From positions 372,001-436,000 of the forward strand of contig OY782506.1 in NCBI GenBank assembly GCA_963677755.1: a DNA stretch of 64,000 nt, written 5' to 3'. The DNA comes from JAIOSF01 sp963677755. GTDB taxonomy: Bacteria; Campylobacterota; Campylobacteria; Campylobacterales; Arcobacteraceae. Made by a program: the position numbers and the translations under genes. Shown here piece by piece: positions 1-8,182 of this stretch (positions are counted from its first letter, which is position 1; every line of letters starts with the position of its first letter). The notes beneath the pieces are model-generated. The model saw only the letters and a list, made by a program, of their open reading frames with translations, was not told where the DNA came from and searched no databases.

Positions 1-866
1 TTAAGTATATCAACAGCAGAAATATATTTAAAACTTTTTGCACCACCTCTAAAGTTAACAATTGCTCTTCCATATCTATCTGTTGGAATTAAAAAGTCAC
101 CTATTTGAACGTTCACAACACCATTTTCATCATAATTTATAAAGACTTTTTTTCTATTAGATATTACCCTTACAATCTCTAATGCTAAAGAGGGATAGAT
201 TTGGTTTTCATATTTTATGATTAAAGGGACACTTCTTACAACACCAGATTCATCAGGTACATTATTAAAAAAACCACTTGAATATGAGTTTTGTTGAATG
301 GCAGGAATATTCAGGATAGTTCCATATGCTTTAATAACTAAGTCTTGATTATTTTGAATATTTTTTTCAATAAAAATTGCGGGAATATCAGGTGTCCTTT
401 GCTCTGCAAAATCATCTTGTGAGAGTTGAAATTGATAACCAAGTATTGTAGGTGTTTGTGCAATAATAGAAGCAAAATATTTATCGCTATCTAAAATTTC
501 TTTTTCTGTTTTAATATTATACTTATTTAGTATTTTTGTAGGATTTGTTCTATCTTCTTCCGCAAATACAATATCAAACCCGATAAGTCCAACACCTGAG
601 TTTGTTAGATTAATAAGTAATTCTGATACAACGTCTCTACCCCAAGGCCATTGACCAACTTCTTTTAATGATTTATTATCTATATCTATAATCACAATAT
701 TGTCGCTATCCTCAATATCCCCTCTTAAAATAAACATATAATCTCGTAATCTATTATCAAGTGAATTAAGTGTTTTAGGGATATAAGAATAAAAATAAAA
801 AAGCACTACAAAAGTAGATATTACTAATAAAAAGTAAAATAAAAACTTTTTAAGATGCTTATTCAT
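1..866 (-). CDS. CHASE2-domain sensor protein, N-terminal part (possible adenylate/guanylate cyclase)
   Basis: The gene is open from an ATG at 866 to the window edge (288 codons, no stop), so only the N-terminal part is visible. It begins with a lysine-bearing start and one membrane segment (about residues 7-28), then an extracytoplasmic domain with CHASE2 hallmarks: IVIIDIDNKSL, then GQWPWGR, then LIGFDIVFAE, and later a GVVRSVPLI stretch and an INFRG-like VNFRGG. CHASE2 is an extracellular sensory domain usually followed by two or three membrane segments and an adenylate/guanylate cyclase, GGDEF or kinase domain. The output domain lies outside the window. A cyclase is favoured only because the next gene, 4 nt downstream of its start on the same strand, is a class II cyclic-nucleotide phosphodiesterase. 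Domain call is firm, output is inference. Confidence 0.8.
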   Translation of the reverse strand, partial: MNKHLKKFLFYFLLVISTFVVLFYFYSYIPKTLNSLDNRLRDYMFILRGDIEDSDNIVIIDIDNKSLKEVGQWPWGRDVVSELLINLTNSGVGLIGFDIVFAEEDRTNPTKILNKYNIKTEKEILDSDKYFASIIAQTPTILGYQFQLSQDDFAEQRTPDIPAIFIEKNIQNNQDLVIKAYGTILNIPAIQQNSYSSGFFNNVPDESGVVRSVPLIIKYENQIYPSLALEIVRVISNRKKVFINYDENGVVNVQIGDFLIPTDRYGRAIVNFRGGAKSFKYISAVDIL

Positions 867-870
867 ACTG

Positions 871-1677
871 TTAGTACTCGATTAAATCATTCGTTTTTAG
901 AATAGAACCGTTATTTAGTAAGAGGTTTAGATTTTTCACTTCATCTAATATCTCCTCTTGATATAAAGGTTTGATATGAAATAGGTGTAGTGTTATATCT
1001 TTTCTTGTTAACTTTTCTAATTCTTCATGGAGTAATTTTGGAGTAAGATGTTTGCTGTCTGATGCTAGTTTTTCCATTCTTGAAGGAAATGAAACATCAA
1101 TTATAACTGTTGATATTTTATTATTTGAATTAATTGTTTCCCAAATAGTATCACAACGAAAAGTATCAGAAGTACACAATAAAGCACTCTCTTGCTTTTC
1201 AATTAAATAACCATTACTTGATTTTGTATGATTGTTTTGGATTGCTGTGATTGTAATATCATCTATTGAAAAAGGGTTATTTAATTCTATTGGTATTAAT
1301 TCTATAGCATATTCTTTTGAGTTAATAAGTGGTATTTTTGTAAAGTCTGGCCATATTTCCCAGTTTAAAATATGTTTTTGAATATTTTCTAAATTCTCTT
1401 TTCTTCCATATATTTTGAGTGGCTTTTTTCTAAGTTCATAAGTATTATCAATTAAAAAGCCAATATCAAGAATATGATCAAGATGTGAATGTGTTATAAG
1501 AATATGATCAATCTCTTTGATGATATCATGTGTTTTATTTGTTAAGTTTCCAGCATCAATAACAGTATTTTTTGAAACTTGTAAAGAAGTAAGGTCTGTA
1601 TTGTGCGATTTTCCACCGTTTGCACCAAGTATTTTTATAAACCTATCTGTAGTATTTGAAAATGATAGGTGTTTCAT
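871..1677 (-). CDS. MBL-fold hydrolase, class II cyclic-nucleotide phosphodiesterase type
   Basis: This 268-residue protein has a metallo-beta-lactamase fold signature: THSHLDHILDIG at about residues 62-73 carries the HxHxDH zinc motif in the form HSHLDH followed by a small-residue loop, which matches the class II cAMP phosphodiesterase pattern. The start also fits that family, with a short strand, a Gly-rich ILGANGGKSHNTDLTSLQ segment and VIDAGN. Further likely metal ligands are in LLCTSDTF and in the C-terminal LHLFHIKP. It is cytoplasmic. It lies 2 nt after the Nudix gene and 4 nt before the CHASE2 gene, so the three are probably cotranscribed. Hydrolysis of 3',5'-cyclic nucleotides is the family activity; another MBL phosphodiesterase substrate remains possible. 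Confidence 0.75.
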   Translation of the reverse strand: MKHLSFSNTTDRFIKILGANGGKSHNTDLTSLQVSKNTVIDAGNLTNKTHDIIKEIDHILITHSHLDHILDIGFLIDNTYELRKKPLKIYGRKENLENIQKHILNWEIWPDFTKIPLINSKEYAIELIPIELNNPFSIDDITITAIQNNHTKSSNGYLIEKQESALLCTSDTFRCDTIWETINSNNKISTVIIDVSFPSRMEKLASDSKHLTPKLLHEELEKLTRKDITLHLFHIKPLYQEEILDEVKNLNLLLNNGSILKTNDLIEY

Positions 1678-1679
1678 AT

Positions 1680-2108
1680 TTATCCTTTTTGTAAGTATGC
1701 TACAATATCTCGTACAAGTTTACTCTGTTTTTTCTTTATATTAGGAAGTTTTGATATATCAAAAAACTGAGCATCACTATTTTCCCAAGAAAGATATTTT
1801 TTTAATAATTTATTATTTATAAAATATTTTTCTATATTTTGAATGTTATCATAATTCACTAAATAGATACCAATATCTTTTTCCAAGTTTTTTTGTTCAA
1901 AATATTTTTCAAAATATTTTTTTTCTATATTTATTGATGATTCTTCTTTAAACTCCCTCACAGCTGTTTGGAAATCTGATTCACCTTTTTCTTGAACACC
2001 CTTTAAAAATCCCCAGCGACTTTTACTTGCTATTGATTTGCAAAGTAAAATACTCACATTATTGTTCTGTATTTTATATAAAGATATTCCGAAAGCTTTT
2101 ATTTTCAT
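1680..2108 (-). CDS. Nudix hydrolase
   Basis: The 142-residue protein contains a near-complete Nudix box, GVQEKGESDFQTAVREFKEE, spaced as GX5EX7REUXEE. The usual following XGU is SSI, so the conserved glycine is replaced by serine. Nudix enzymes hydrolyse nucleoside diphosphates linked to another group; which substrate applies here (dNTP, dinucleoside polyphosphate, capped RNA) cannot be read from the sequence. The N-terminus KAFGISLYKI and the box preceded by SRWGFLKG are typical of small housekeeping members. It starts directly after the stop of the LptG-like gene and ends 2 nt before the phosphodiesterase gene, inside the rplY-to-CHASE2 operon. Confidence 0.85.
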   Translation of the reverse strand: MKIKAFGISLYKIQNNNVSILLCKSIASKSRWGFLKGVQEKGESDFQTAVREFKEESSINIEKKYFEKYFEQKNLEKDIGIYLVNYDNIQNIEKYFINNKLLKKYLSWENSDAQFFDISKLPNIKKKQSKLVRDIVAYLQKG

Positions 2109-3173
2109 TTAAATGACTTTTTTGTTGTAAATATAAAAGGTTATAACAAATAATATAACCATTGGCATTATTATAGCAATTTCTCCTAAAACTATTCCTC
2201 CAAATGCTAATTTTTGAAGTAAAAAAAGTATTCCCCATGTTATTAATGTGGTGAAAATAGTAATAGAGGTAAAAGCTGCTGTATTAAAAAATCTACTACT
2301 TGGATTTGTAAATAAAAATATTATTATAATCAAAGGTATAACAAAAAAAGGCATAAAAATTTGAGAATAGAGTGTTGTTTTTATTTTATTTGTATTGAAG
2401 TCTTGGTTCTCAAGTAACAGAATAGTTCTTACAGCATCTATAATTGAAAATTGTGTTTTCCCTTGATAAACATTATTGATAATTTTAGGTTCAAATCCCT
2501 CAAGGGTATAAAGAAATTTTTCATTTGTAACTGTGATTTTTGAATCATTCCAATCAATAACCTCTGGTTTATTTGTAATCTGTGCATCTGTTACATACCA
2601 TCTATTATTTTGAAAGTATGCTTTTTTTGCTACTATTATTTCTACAATATCATAATCTTTTGTTTTGAAAATATGTATATCTTCAGCTTTTTTTTCAAGA
2701 GGATATAATTTTTTAAAGTAAACAAAATAATCATTATATTTTAAAAATATATTTGATTTTTCATTTACAAAATAACTATCATCTAAGATTTTATTTTTAT
2801 TTTCTACAGAATATGCAAGAGGAGTTGCTTGTAATACTATTAATAAGATAGTAATAATAGTTGATATTGCAATTATTGGTTGTAAAATGGTTGCCTTTGA
2901 AATACTTAATGAGTAAAAGCTTACTAATTCATTATTTCTAATAAGTACAGTAATTGTTACTATCCATCCAAATATTAGTGAAAGTGGTAAGGTAATAGTA
3001 AAAGTGAAAAATGAATTATACATCACATATAATAATTGAAGATTGGCAGAATTAGGTAAGTTTTGAAAATTTTGTAACAGATCAATCCCTACGAAGAAAA
3101 ATTCCAAAGAAATTAATATGATAAAGAAGTATTTTAAGTATTTTAGTAAAAGATATTTTGTAATTATATTCAT
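2109..3173 (-). CDS. lptG: LptF/LptG-family LPS export permease
   Basis: The 354-residue protein has the YjgP/YjgQ layout: three N-terminal membrane segments (about residues 10-33, 50-75, 95-118), a periplasmic beta-rich domain of roughly 140 residues, and three C-terminal segments (about 270-350). This family forms the membrane core of the LptB2FG transporter that extracts lipopolysaccharide and passes it to LptC and LptA, both of which are encoded at 21.3-22.3 kb. The start codon overlaps the end of pth by 4 nt, showing translational coupling. Assigning G rather than F rests on the general family match and is less certain; Campylobacterota encode the two permeases at separate loci. Confidence 0.8.
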   Translation of the reverse strand: MNIITKYLLLKYLKYFFIILISLEFFFVGIDLLQNFQNLPNSANLQLLYVMYNSFFTFTITLPLSLIFGWIVTITVLIRNNELVSFYSLSISKATILQPIIAISTIITILLIVLQATPLAYSVENKNKILDDSYFVNEKSNIFLKYNDYFVYFKKLYPLEKKAEDIHIFKTKDYDIVEIIVAKKAYFQNNRWYVTDAQITNKPEVIDWNDSKITVTNEKFLYTLEGFEPKIINNVYQGKTQFSIIDAVRTILLLENQDFNTNKIKTTLYSQIFMPFFVIPLIIIIFLFTNPSSRFFNTAAFTSITIFTTLITWGILFLLQKLAFGGIVLGEIAIIMPMVILFVITFYIYNKKVI

Positions 3174-3730
3174 ATATCAGCTTTTATTGTATATTTTGAT
3201 TTTACCTCTTCAAGTGATAATGTTTTAAGAGCATCTATCGCTTTAATAGTATGAGGTATTATATCTTCTAATGCTTTTAGTTCCTCTTTTGTGAAGTTTG
3301 ATAATACATAATTTGCAACATCTGTTTTACTCTTCGGTTTTCCTATACCAACTCTTACTCTTAAATAGTCTTTTCCTATATGAGAATCAATTGAACGAAG
3401 TCCATTATGACCTCCATGACCCCCACCAAGTTTAAATTTTACAGTACCAAAAGGTAAATCTAAATCATCGTGTACTATTATAATATTGTTATTTTCAATA
3501 TTATAATACTCTACGATATTTACTATAGACGAACCACTGTCATTCATATAAGTTTGTGGTTTTGCATATATATTTGTGAGGTTTTTTTTAACTTCAGCTT
3601 TAAAATTTTGATTTGTAATATTTGTAGTCTGTAAATTTTTGGTTATCTCATCGATAACCAAAAAACCTACATTATGTCGGTTGAGTTTATATTTGTCACC
3701 TGGATTACCAAGTCCGGCGATTAGGTACAT
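3170..3730 (-). CDS. pth: peptidyl-tRNA hydrolase
   Basis: The enzyme recycles peptidyl-tRNA released prematurely from ribosomes by cleaving the ester between peptide and tRNA. The 186-residue length is normal. Diagnostic features are GLGNPGDKY at residues 6-14, the catalytic histidine in LNRHNVGF (His19), the substrate-binding Asn in YMNDSG (Asn63), the catalytic Asp region HDDLDLPFG (87-95), and the Gly-rich GGGHGGHNGLRS loop (102-113). It sits 19 nt downstream of rplY, the usual ctc/rplY-pth pairing in many bacteria, and overlaps the LptG-like gene by 4 nt. Confidence 0.97.
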   Translation of the reverse strand: MYLIAGLGNPGDKYKLNRHNVGFLVIDEITKNLQTTNITNQNFKAEVKKNLTNIYAKPQTYMNDSGSSIVNIVEYYNIENNNIIIVHDDLDLPFGTVKFKLGGGHGGHNGLRSIDSHIGKDYLRVRVGIGKPKSKTDVANYVLSNFTKEELKALEDIIPHTIKAIDALKTLSLEEVKSKYTIKADI

Positions 3731-3749
3731 AATAATCTGATCTTTAAGA

Positions 3750-4286
3750 TTATTTAGCTTTAATTACACCAACAATTGGTACTCTTGGGTCTAAGTAACA
3801 TTCAACACCATCTGGTAATTTAATGTCTCTTATAAGGTAGTTATCACCTGTATCTAAATCTGTTACATCAAATTTGAATTCTTCTGGTAAGTTTTCAATT
3901 GTACATTTAACTGCAACTCTATTTCTATGATATGCTAAAAGACCTTTATTTTTAAGACCTTTAGGGATACCTTCTGCTTTTACTGGAACAGTATAAGTAG
4001 CTCTTACACCTGGTTGTGCAACCATTAAATCAACGTGTAAAAGTGTTGAAGTAACTGGGTGTTTTTGATACTCTTGTACAACAACTTTGTAAGTTGTTCC
4101 TGCTACTTCAACATCAAATGCAACTGTAGTTTTGTTTTTTAAAAATCTGATATAGTCATTTAATTTGAATGCAGCATTTACGTTTTCCATACCTTTTCCG
4201 TAAATGTTGGCAATTAGATAACCATCTCGTCTTAACTGTTTTGTTGGTTGTTTTGCGATACTATCTCTAAGTATACCTTGTAACAT
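3750..4286 (-). CDS. rplY: 50S ribosomal protein L25 (Ctc-type)
   Basis: The 178-residue protein is the long, Ctc-like form of L25: an N-terminal 5S rRNA-binding domain (about residues 1-90, with QLRRDGYLIANIYGKG and VVQEYQKHPV) followed by a C-terminal beta domain with the typical KAEGIPKGLKNKGLL segment. It binds 5S rRNA in the central protuberance of the large subunit; the Ctc form is linked to stress in other bacteria. A Shine-Dalgarno-like AAGGAAAC lies just upstream of the ATG. It heads the minus-strand operon that runs through pth to the CHASE2 gene. A small 5-bp hairpin lies in its leader at 4317-4330. Confidence 0.95.
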   Translation of the reverse strand: MLQGILRDSIAKQPTKQLRRDGYLIANIYGKGMENVNAAFKLNDYIRFLKNKTTVAFDVEVAGTTYKVVVQEYQKHPVTSTLLHVDLMVAQPGVRATYTVPVKAEGIPKGLKNKGLLAYHRNRVAVKCTIENLPEEFKFDVTDLDTGDNYLIRDIKLPDGVECYLDPRVPIVGVIKAK

Positions 4287-4342
4287 TTTGTTTCCTTGTT
4301 TTAAATTATAAATCTAAAGCCTCTTGGCTTGAGTGAACGCGA

Positions 4343-4348
4343 ATTGTA
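4343..4348 (-). promoter_or_regulatory. candidate -10 box for the rplY operon
   Basis: Read on the minus strand this is TACAAT, 57 nt upstream of the rplY start and preceded by a very AT-rich stretch, which suits Campylobacterota sigma-70 promoters with weak -35 elements. The transcript leader would contain the short hairpin AAGCC-TCTT-GGCTT at 4317-4330. Assigned from sequence resemblance only. Confidence 0.4.
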
Positions 4349-4431
4349 TCTAAAATTAATTTAAGTTTAGATTAAATTAATTAATATTTTTCATTTATTG
4401 CACAATAACATTTTAGTAATATATTTTGTTG

Positions 4432-4437
4432 TATAAT
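4432..4437 (+). promoter_or_regulatory. candidate -10 box for the AEC transporter gene
   Basis: TATAAT preceded by TTGTTG lies 28 nt upstream of the ATG at 4466. No convincing -35 hexamer is at the normal distance. The intergenic region 4287-4465 would thus hold two divergent promoters. Confidence 0.5.
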
Positions 4438-4465
4438 CCTAAAAATAAATCAGAAAGATTATCTT

Positions 4466-5374
4466 ATGTCAACTATTTTAGCCGTAACTTCCATTTATCT
4501 TTTTATACTTATAGGCTTTGTTGCTAAAAAAATATTTCAAGATAATATTCATGAAAAAACATTGATACTTATCTCTTTATATTTTTTACAACCTATGTTA
4601 ACATTTTGGGGACTTACGAGGAGTCCTATTGATTTTAATCTTGTTTTGACACCTTTTTTATATTTTATCATTGTGACAATAGTTTTAGTGATATTAATTG
4701 TAATAGGAAAATATCTCTTTGATGATCAAAAAGATCGGTCTATATTTATAGTTGCTTCACTTATCGGAAATACAGGCAACTTGGGAATACCTCTTGGAAT
4801 TGCATTATTTGGGGAAAGTAGTGTGCCTTATACAAGTATTATCAACATAGCTAATATATTTTTTATCTACACAGTAGGGATATACTTTTTTGCAAAAAGC
4901 TCTTTTAGTTTCAAAGAGTCACTTTTGCAAATGGTAAAAATACCTATTATTTGGTTTGCATTGTTTGCATTGTACTTTAATTATAGAGGATTTCATATTC
5001 ACTCTCAACTAGAATTAGTACTTCAAATGGGTGCATATGCTACTATTGTAATGCAGCTTATTATTTTTGGGGTTTATTTAGCAAAAACAAAAATAGCTTC
5101 ACATAATTATAAATTGAGTTTGAGTGCAAGTTTTGTAAAGCTTATATTTTTGCCAATTGTTGGTATTGGAGTTGTTTTTTTATCACCCCTACCAAACGAT
5201 ATAGGTGCTATTTTGATAATCTCTTTGCTTGTACCACTTGCTGTAAATAATGTAAATATAGCTGCATTGTATGATTGTAAACCTTATGATGTGACAGCGA
5301 TTGTATTTTTGAGTACAGTTTTATTTTTGGTTTTAATTTATTTTGATTTAAAAGTTATAGATTTTGTTTTTTAG
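4466..5374 (+). CDS. AEC-family (auxin efflux carrier-type) permease
   Basis: The 302-residue integral membrane protein has about ten hydrophobic segments in two five-helix halves. The N-terminal half contains LYFLQPMLTFWGL and the conserved glycine/asparagine-rich SLIGNTGNLGIPLGIALFG around residues 95-115, the substrate-binding crossover of the AEC family (also seen in malonate and malate permeases such as MdcF). The second half has LLVPLAVNNVNIAALYDC near residue 260, the matching motif. Substrate cannot be predicted; organic acids are typical. The gene is monocistronic: upstream genes diverge, and no plus-strand gene follows. Confidence 0.85.
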   Translation: MSTILAVTSIYLFILIGFVAKKIFQDNIHEKTLILISLYFLQPMLTFWGLTRSPIDFNLVLTPFLYFIIVTIVLVILIVIGKYLFDDQKDRSIFIVASLIGNTGNLGIPLGIALFGESSVPYTSIINIANIFFIYTVGIYFFAKSSFSFKESLLQMVKIPIIWFALFALYFNYRGFHIHSQLELVLQMGAYATIVMQLIIFGVYLAKTKIASHNYKLSLSASFVKLIFLPIVGIGVVFLSPLPNDIGAILIISLLVPLAVNNVNIAALYDCKPYDVTAIVFLSTVLFLVLIYFDLKVIDFVF

Positions 5375-5673
5375 GAGATAGTTCTGTTTAATTTAGTATC
5401 TTATTTAATGGCTTCTGTATATCAGTAATCAGTATGTCATTTTTAGAAGTTTCTTCTCCATCAAAACCGATAATAAAAAAGATAGGATAAAAGAACAGAA
5501 TGAGCTAAAACGAGGACGAATTGGATTAATTGGTACCTTGTCCTCTGATTTTCATATCAATAGTGTCACTATCATAGATAAAAACATAAATATGCTAAGA
5601 TAGAAAGAAAAAGTAAACTATATCAAATTTGAATAGTCTATTTTGACTTAATTAAAATCTGTGAAAATACCTT
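5375..5673. other. 299-nt gene-free spacer
   Basis: No convincing reading frame, tRNA or terminator was found. The longest suggestive stretch is a minus-strand frame at about 5388-5510 reading ILFFYPIFFIIGFDGEE and ending KILN-stop, which lacks a start and is interrupted by a stop upstream; a second interrupted frame at about 5510-5600 contains KVPINPIRPRFSS. These could be decayed ends of a former gene, but nothing identifies it. Confidence 0.4.
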
Positions 5674-6408
5674 TTATTTTTGATATTTTATTACTAAATA
5701 CTCAAATAATTCTTTTAGGCTTTCTAAATAAATTGCATCTGCCTTTTTAATATCAAATTCAAGATATTTTTTAATAAAAGAAAACTCTTCCTTACCTCTA
5801 ATTGAAAGTAGAATATTATCATTTTGAATAGAGAAATTAAAAATTACTCTATTATTCTTTAAAACATCCTTTGATTCACAATTTCTTATGCTTAAGTCAA
5901 TATCATTATGCCAGCTATCAATTTCAATAAATTCTCTAGCTTTTTTATCAAACATTATGTAAGTCTTCATATTCGTGTCATATACATTTGAGGGAAGGTT
6001 AGGTTTTTCCCAACTTATATCTTTGTCTATTTTATTTAAATTATTTATAATAATATCTATACTATCCAATACTTTAATGATATACGGTCTTAATAAGTCT
6101 GACTTTTTATTATTCTCATTTTTTAATTCATTTCTTTTTGTATTAATTTTATTTTCTATTTCACCAAGGTCATTATTTAATTTACTAATCCAATCTTTTA
6201 ATTCATTATCAAGCTCTTTTAATTCTTTCTGCTCTTCAATGGGCAAATTATCAATATTGATTCTTGAAACTTTTTTATCAAGATTTTTAAATTCTTTTTT
6301 TATTGAATCTAACTGTTTTTCATCTTCTTTTTTCGATCTCTTATAATAAAAATGTGTTATCAATAATCCTATTATTCCTCCGCCTAGCAATCCCCAAACT
6401 ACGTCCAT
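5674..6408 (-). CDS. hypothetical membrane-anchored coiled-coil protein
   Basis: I do not recognise the family. The 244-residue protein starts with a glycine-rich membrane segment (WGLLGGGIIGLLITHFYY, about residues 5-22) followed by RSKK, which would place the rest in the cytoplasm by the positive-inside rule. Residues about 25-105 are highly charged and heptad-like, a probable coiled coil. The remaining 130 residues are a mixed alpha/beta domain with no motif I can name. A Shine-Dalgarno-like AAAGGA precedes the ATG. It lies alone between the 299-nt spacer and the AAA ATPase gene, 266 nt apart, and is probably accessory because neither neighbour is a conserved housekeeping partner. Confidence 0.7.
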   Translation of the reverse strand: MDVVWGLLGGGIIGLLITHFYYKRSKKEDEKQLDSIKKEFKNLDKKVSRINIDNLPIEEQKELKELDNELKDWISKLNNDLGEIENKINTKRNELKNENNKKSDLLRPYIIKVLDSIDIIINNLNKIDKDISWEKPNLPSNVYDTNMKTYIMFDKKAREFIEIDSWHNDIDLSIRNCESKDVLKNNRVIFNFSIQNDNILLSIRGKEEFSFIKKYLEFDIKKADAIYLESLKELFEYLVIKYQK

Positions 6409-6674
6409 TATGATTCCTTTAAAATAATTTAATTATATATAAATCTTATTTAATTGTAGCAATAAATAGTCGATTTTGTTTAAAATCCGGGAATAGGATA
6501 CCAATTAATTGTAATGTATTAAAAAACAAATTTTATTTTTGTATTATTTTTAATATCAAAATATCGCAGATAGAAAATAAGGGTCAAGTAATAACAATAA
6601 CTAAAAAAAGACACCAAGAAAACTAAGAGTAGAGATATGATGATATTACCATATCATTAATTATACTAGATAAA

Positions 6675-7916
6675 TCAATACAAAAAACCAAATAACCAAA
6701 GTGCAATTTTATTACCAATCCCAACCTCCAAATCATCACTAGCTATATATGAGTCTGGTAGATCTTTAATTTGATTAAAACTTTTATTTTTACCACCCAC
6801 CTCAAAAGTGTATTTCTCTTCACAATAAAAATCACCTTTTGTACTACTAAAGATTCCTTTATCATTTAATGATTGCTTATTTTTATAGTAGTTATCCAAT
6901 TGATTTACAAAAAATGTTTCTCTTAAATTTCCAATATCTGGCTCTTTTGTATACATCAAGTTCGGATTAGCTAAAAATATCTTCTCAGGCTTATCAAATG
7001 TTTTCATTTTTAATGAGTTTTGCATTAAAAGTTTAATCAGTCCTGCATCATCAAGTTTTGATAGATAATCTTTTAATGTTCTATCATCTTTAATATCTGC
7101 TGCTTTTTTTAGTTCACTCATTTTTGGCTCAAATGGTACACTTTTTATTATAACAGATAAAAGCATCTTGATTTTTTTTATACTATTACCATTGAGTTTA
7201 GGATAGATATTTAATAGATCACTTTCAATTGATACATTTATATTTTGTTGGAGTGTCTGAAAGAATAAAATCTCATTAGGCATCGATAAAAAATAAGGAT
7301 AATAACCATGCTTTAGATAGTCTTTAAATAAAGGGATTATCTTATGGTTGTTTTTTTCTATTGTATTCTTTATCTTAGTTGCTATTTCAATATGGTTTAA
7401 TACAATATTTTCTAATGTAACTACATCAAATTTATACCCATGATGAAGTTCTAAAAACTCTCTAAAGCTCATACCTACCATATTATAAATAATAGCTCTT
7501 CTACTTAAATCATGACTACCTTTATTTATTTGTAATGCAGAACTTCCAGTGGCAACTATTTTTAATTTATCAAATCTATCGTAGATATTCTTAAGTTCTG
7601 CAGACCAATTTTCATATTTATGTATCTCATCAAAACACAGAAGCTTTCCTCCGTTTAATACAAATTCTTCAGCAATTTGTGTCATTGTATATTTTGAAGT
7701 GTTTTCAATATCATCAAGATTTACATATAATGCTTCATTATCTTTATAGTTTTCACTTATATATTGGGCTACAGTGGTTGTTTTACCAATACCTCTTGAA
7801 CCTATGATAATAGATAACCTATGTTCTAGTTGTTTTGTTGTAACGAAGTATCTTTTATACTCTTGGTTATTGATATTAATGAAATCTCTACTTTTAATGA
7901 AAAGTTCTTCTAACAT
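6675..7916 (-). CDS. AAA-family ATPase (AAA_14/DUF4143-like)
   Basis: The protein has a Walker A GSRGIGKTT about 40 residues in, a Walker B LLCFDEIHKYENW, a sensor-like KIVATGSSALQI, and a C-terminal half with a winged-helix-like segment (DDRTLKDYLSKLDDAGLIKLL) and a nuclease-like end. This matches AAA_14-DUF4143 ATPases, common accessory proteins of unknown function. A longer frame with an ATG at 7946 exists (423 residues), but I prefer the ATG at 7916 (413 residues): AAAGG lies 7 nt before it, and a TATAAT -10 box at 7946-7951 would put the transcription start downstream of the first ATG. The gene is alone, with a strong inverted repeat over its -35 region. C-terminal function is uncertain. 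Confidence 0.8.
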   Translation of the reverse strand: MLEELFIKSRDFININNQEYKRYFVTTKQLEHRLSIIIGSRGIGKTTTVAQYISENYKDNEALYVNLDDIENTSKYTMTQIAEEFVLNGGKLLCFDEIHKYENWSAELKNIYDRFDKLKIVATGSSALQINKGSHDLSRRAIIYNMVGMSFREFLELHHGYKFDVVTLENIVLNHIEIATKIKNTIEKNNHKIIPLFKDYLKHGYYPYFLSMPNEILFFQTLQQNINVSIESDLLNIYPKLNGNSIKKIKMLLSVIIKSVPFEPKMSELKKAADIKDDRTLKDYLSKLDDAGLIKLLMQNSLKMKTFDKPEKIFLANPNLMYTKEPDIGNLRETFFVNQLDNYYKNKQSLNDKGIFSSTKGDFYCEEKYTFEVGGKNKSFNQIKDLPDSYIASDDLEVGIGNKIALWLFGFLY

Positions 7917-7945
7917 AACTGAGCCTTTAAATGTTTTATAGTCCA

Positions 7946-7951
7946 ATTATA
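7946..7951 (-). promoter_or_regulatory. candidate -10 box for the AAA ATPase gene
   Basis: Minus-strand TATAAT, 30 nt upstream of the preferred start at 7916. Its position makes the upstream ATG at 7946 unlikely to be in the transcript. A 13-bp inverted repeat occupies the -35 side. Confidence 0.55.
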
Positions 7952-7955
7952 TCGT

Positions 7956-7987
7956 AAATTAATATGTAATACAATACATATTAATTT
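7956..7987. repeat. 13-bp perfect inverted repeat, candidate operator
   Basis: AAATTAATATGTA at 7956-7968 and its exact complement TACATATTAATTT at 7975-7987 flank a 6-nt spacer ATACAA. The repeat starts 5 nt upstream of the candidate -10 box of the AAA ATPase gene, so a dimeric repressor bound there would block the -35 region. No poly-T follows on either side, so it is not a rho-independent terminator. Operator function is inference. Confidence 0.6.
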
Positions 7988-8107
7988 TATTATGCAAAAG
8001 GTTATGTAGATAAGGTAAAATATTGAAAATACAGTAGTACTAGCGATTATGAAAATATGAAATGTTTAATAAATTTGAGAGTTTTTGTAATTTTTACTTT
8101 TGCATGT

Positions 8108-8131
8108 ATTCCACCTCGGAAGAGGTGGAAT
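8108..8131. repeat. 10-bp perfect hairpin downstream of glnK
   Basis: ATTCCACCTC-GGAA-GAGGTGGAAT forms a strong hairpin 52 nt beyond the glnK stop codon. It is GC-richer than its surroundings but lacks a T-tract on the minus strand, so it is either an mRNA 3'-end stabiliser, a factor-assisted terminator, or a remnant of a repeat element. Confidence 0.6.
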
Positions 8132-8182
8132 GAGTAGCAAACAGCTTTTTTAGAGGGTATGAGTTCATACATCTAGTATAAA

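Noticed and set aside
5388..5600. Insertion-sequence remnant
   Set aside because: Broken frames are too short to match a transposase, and no terminal inverted repeats or target duplications could be seen.
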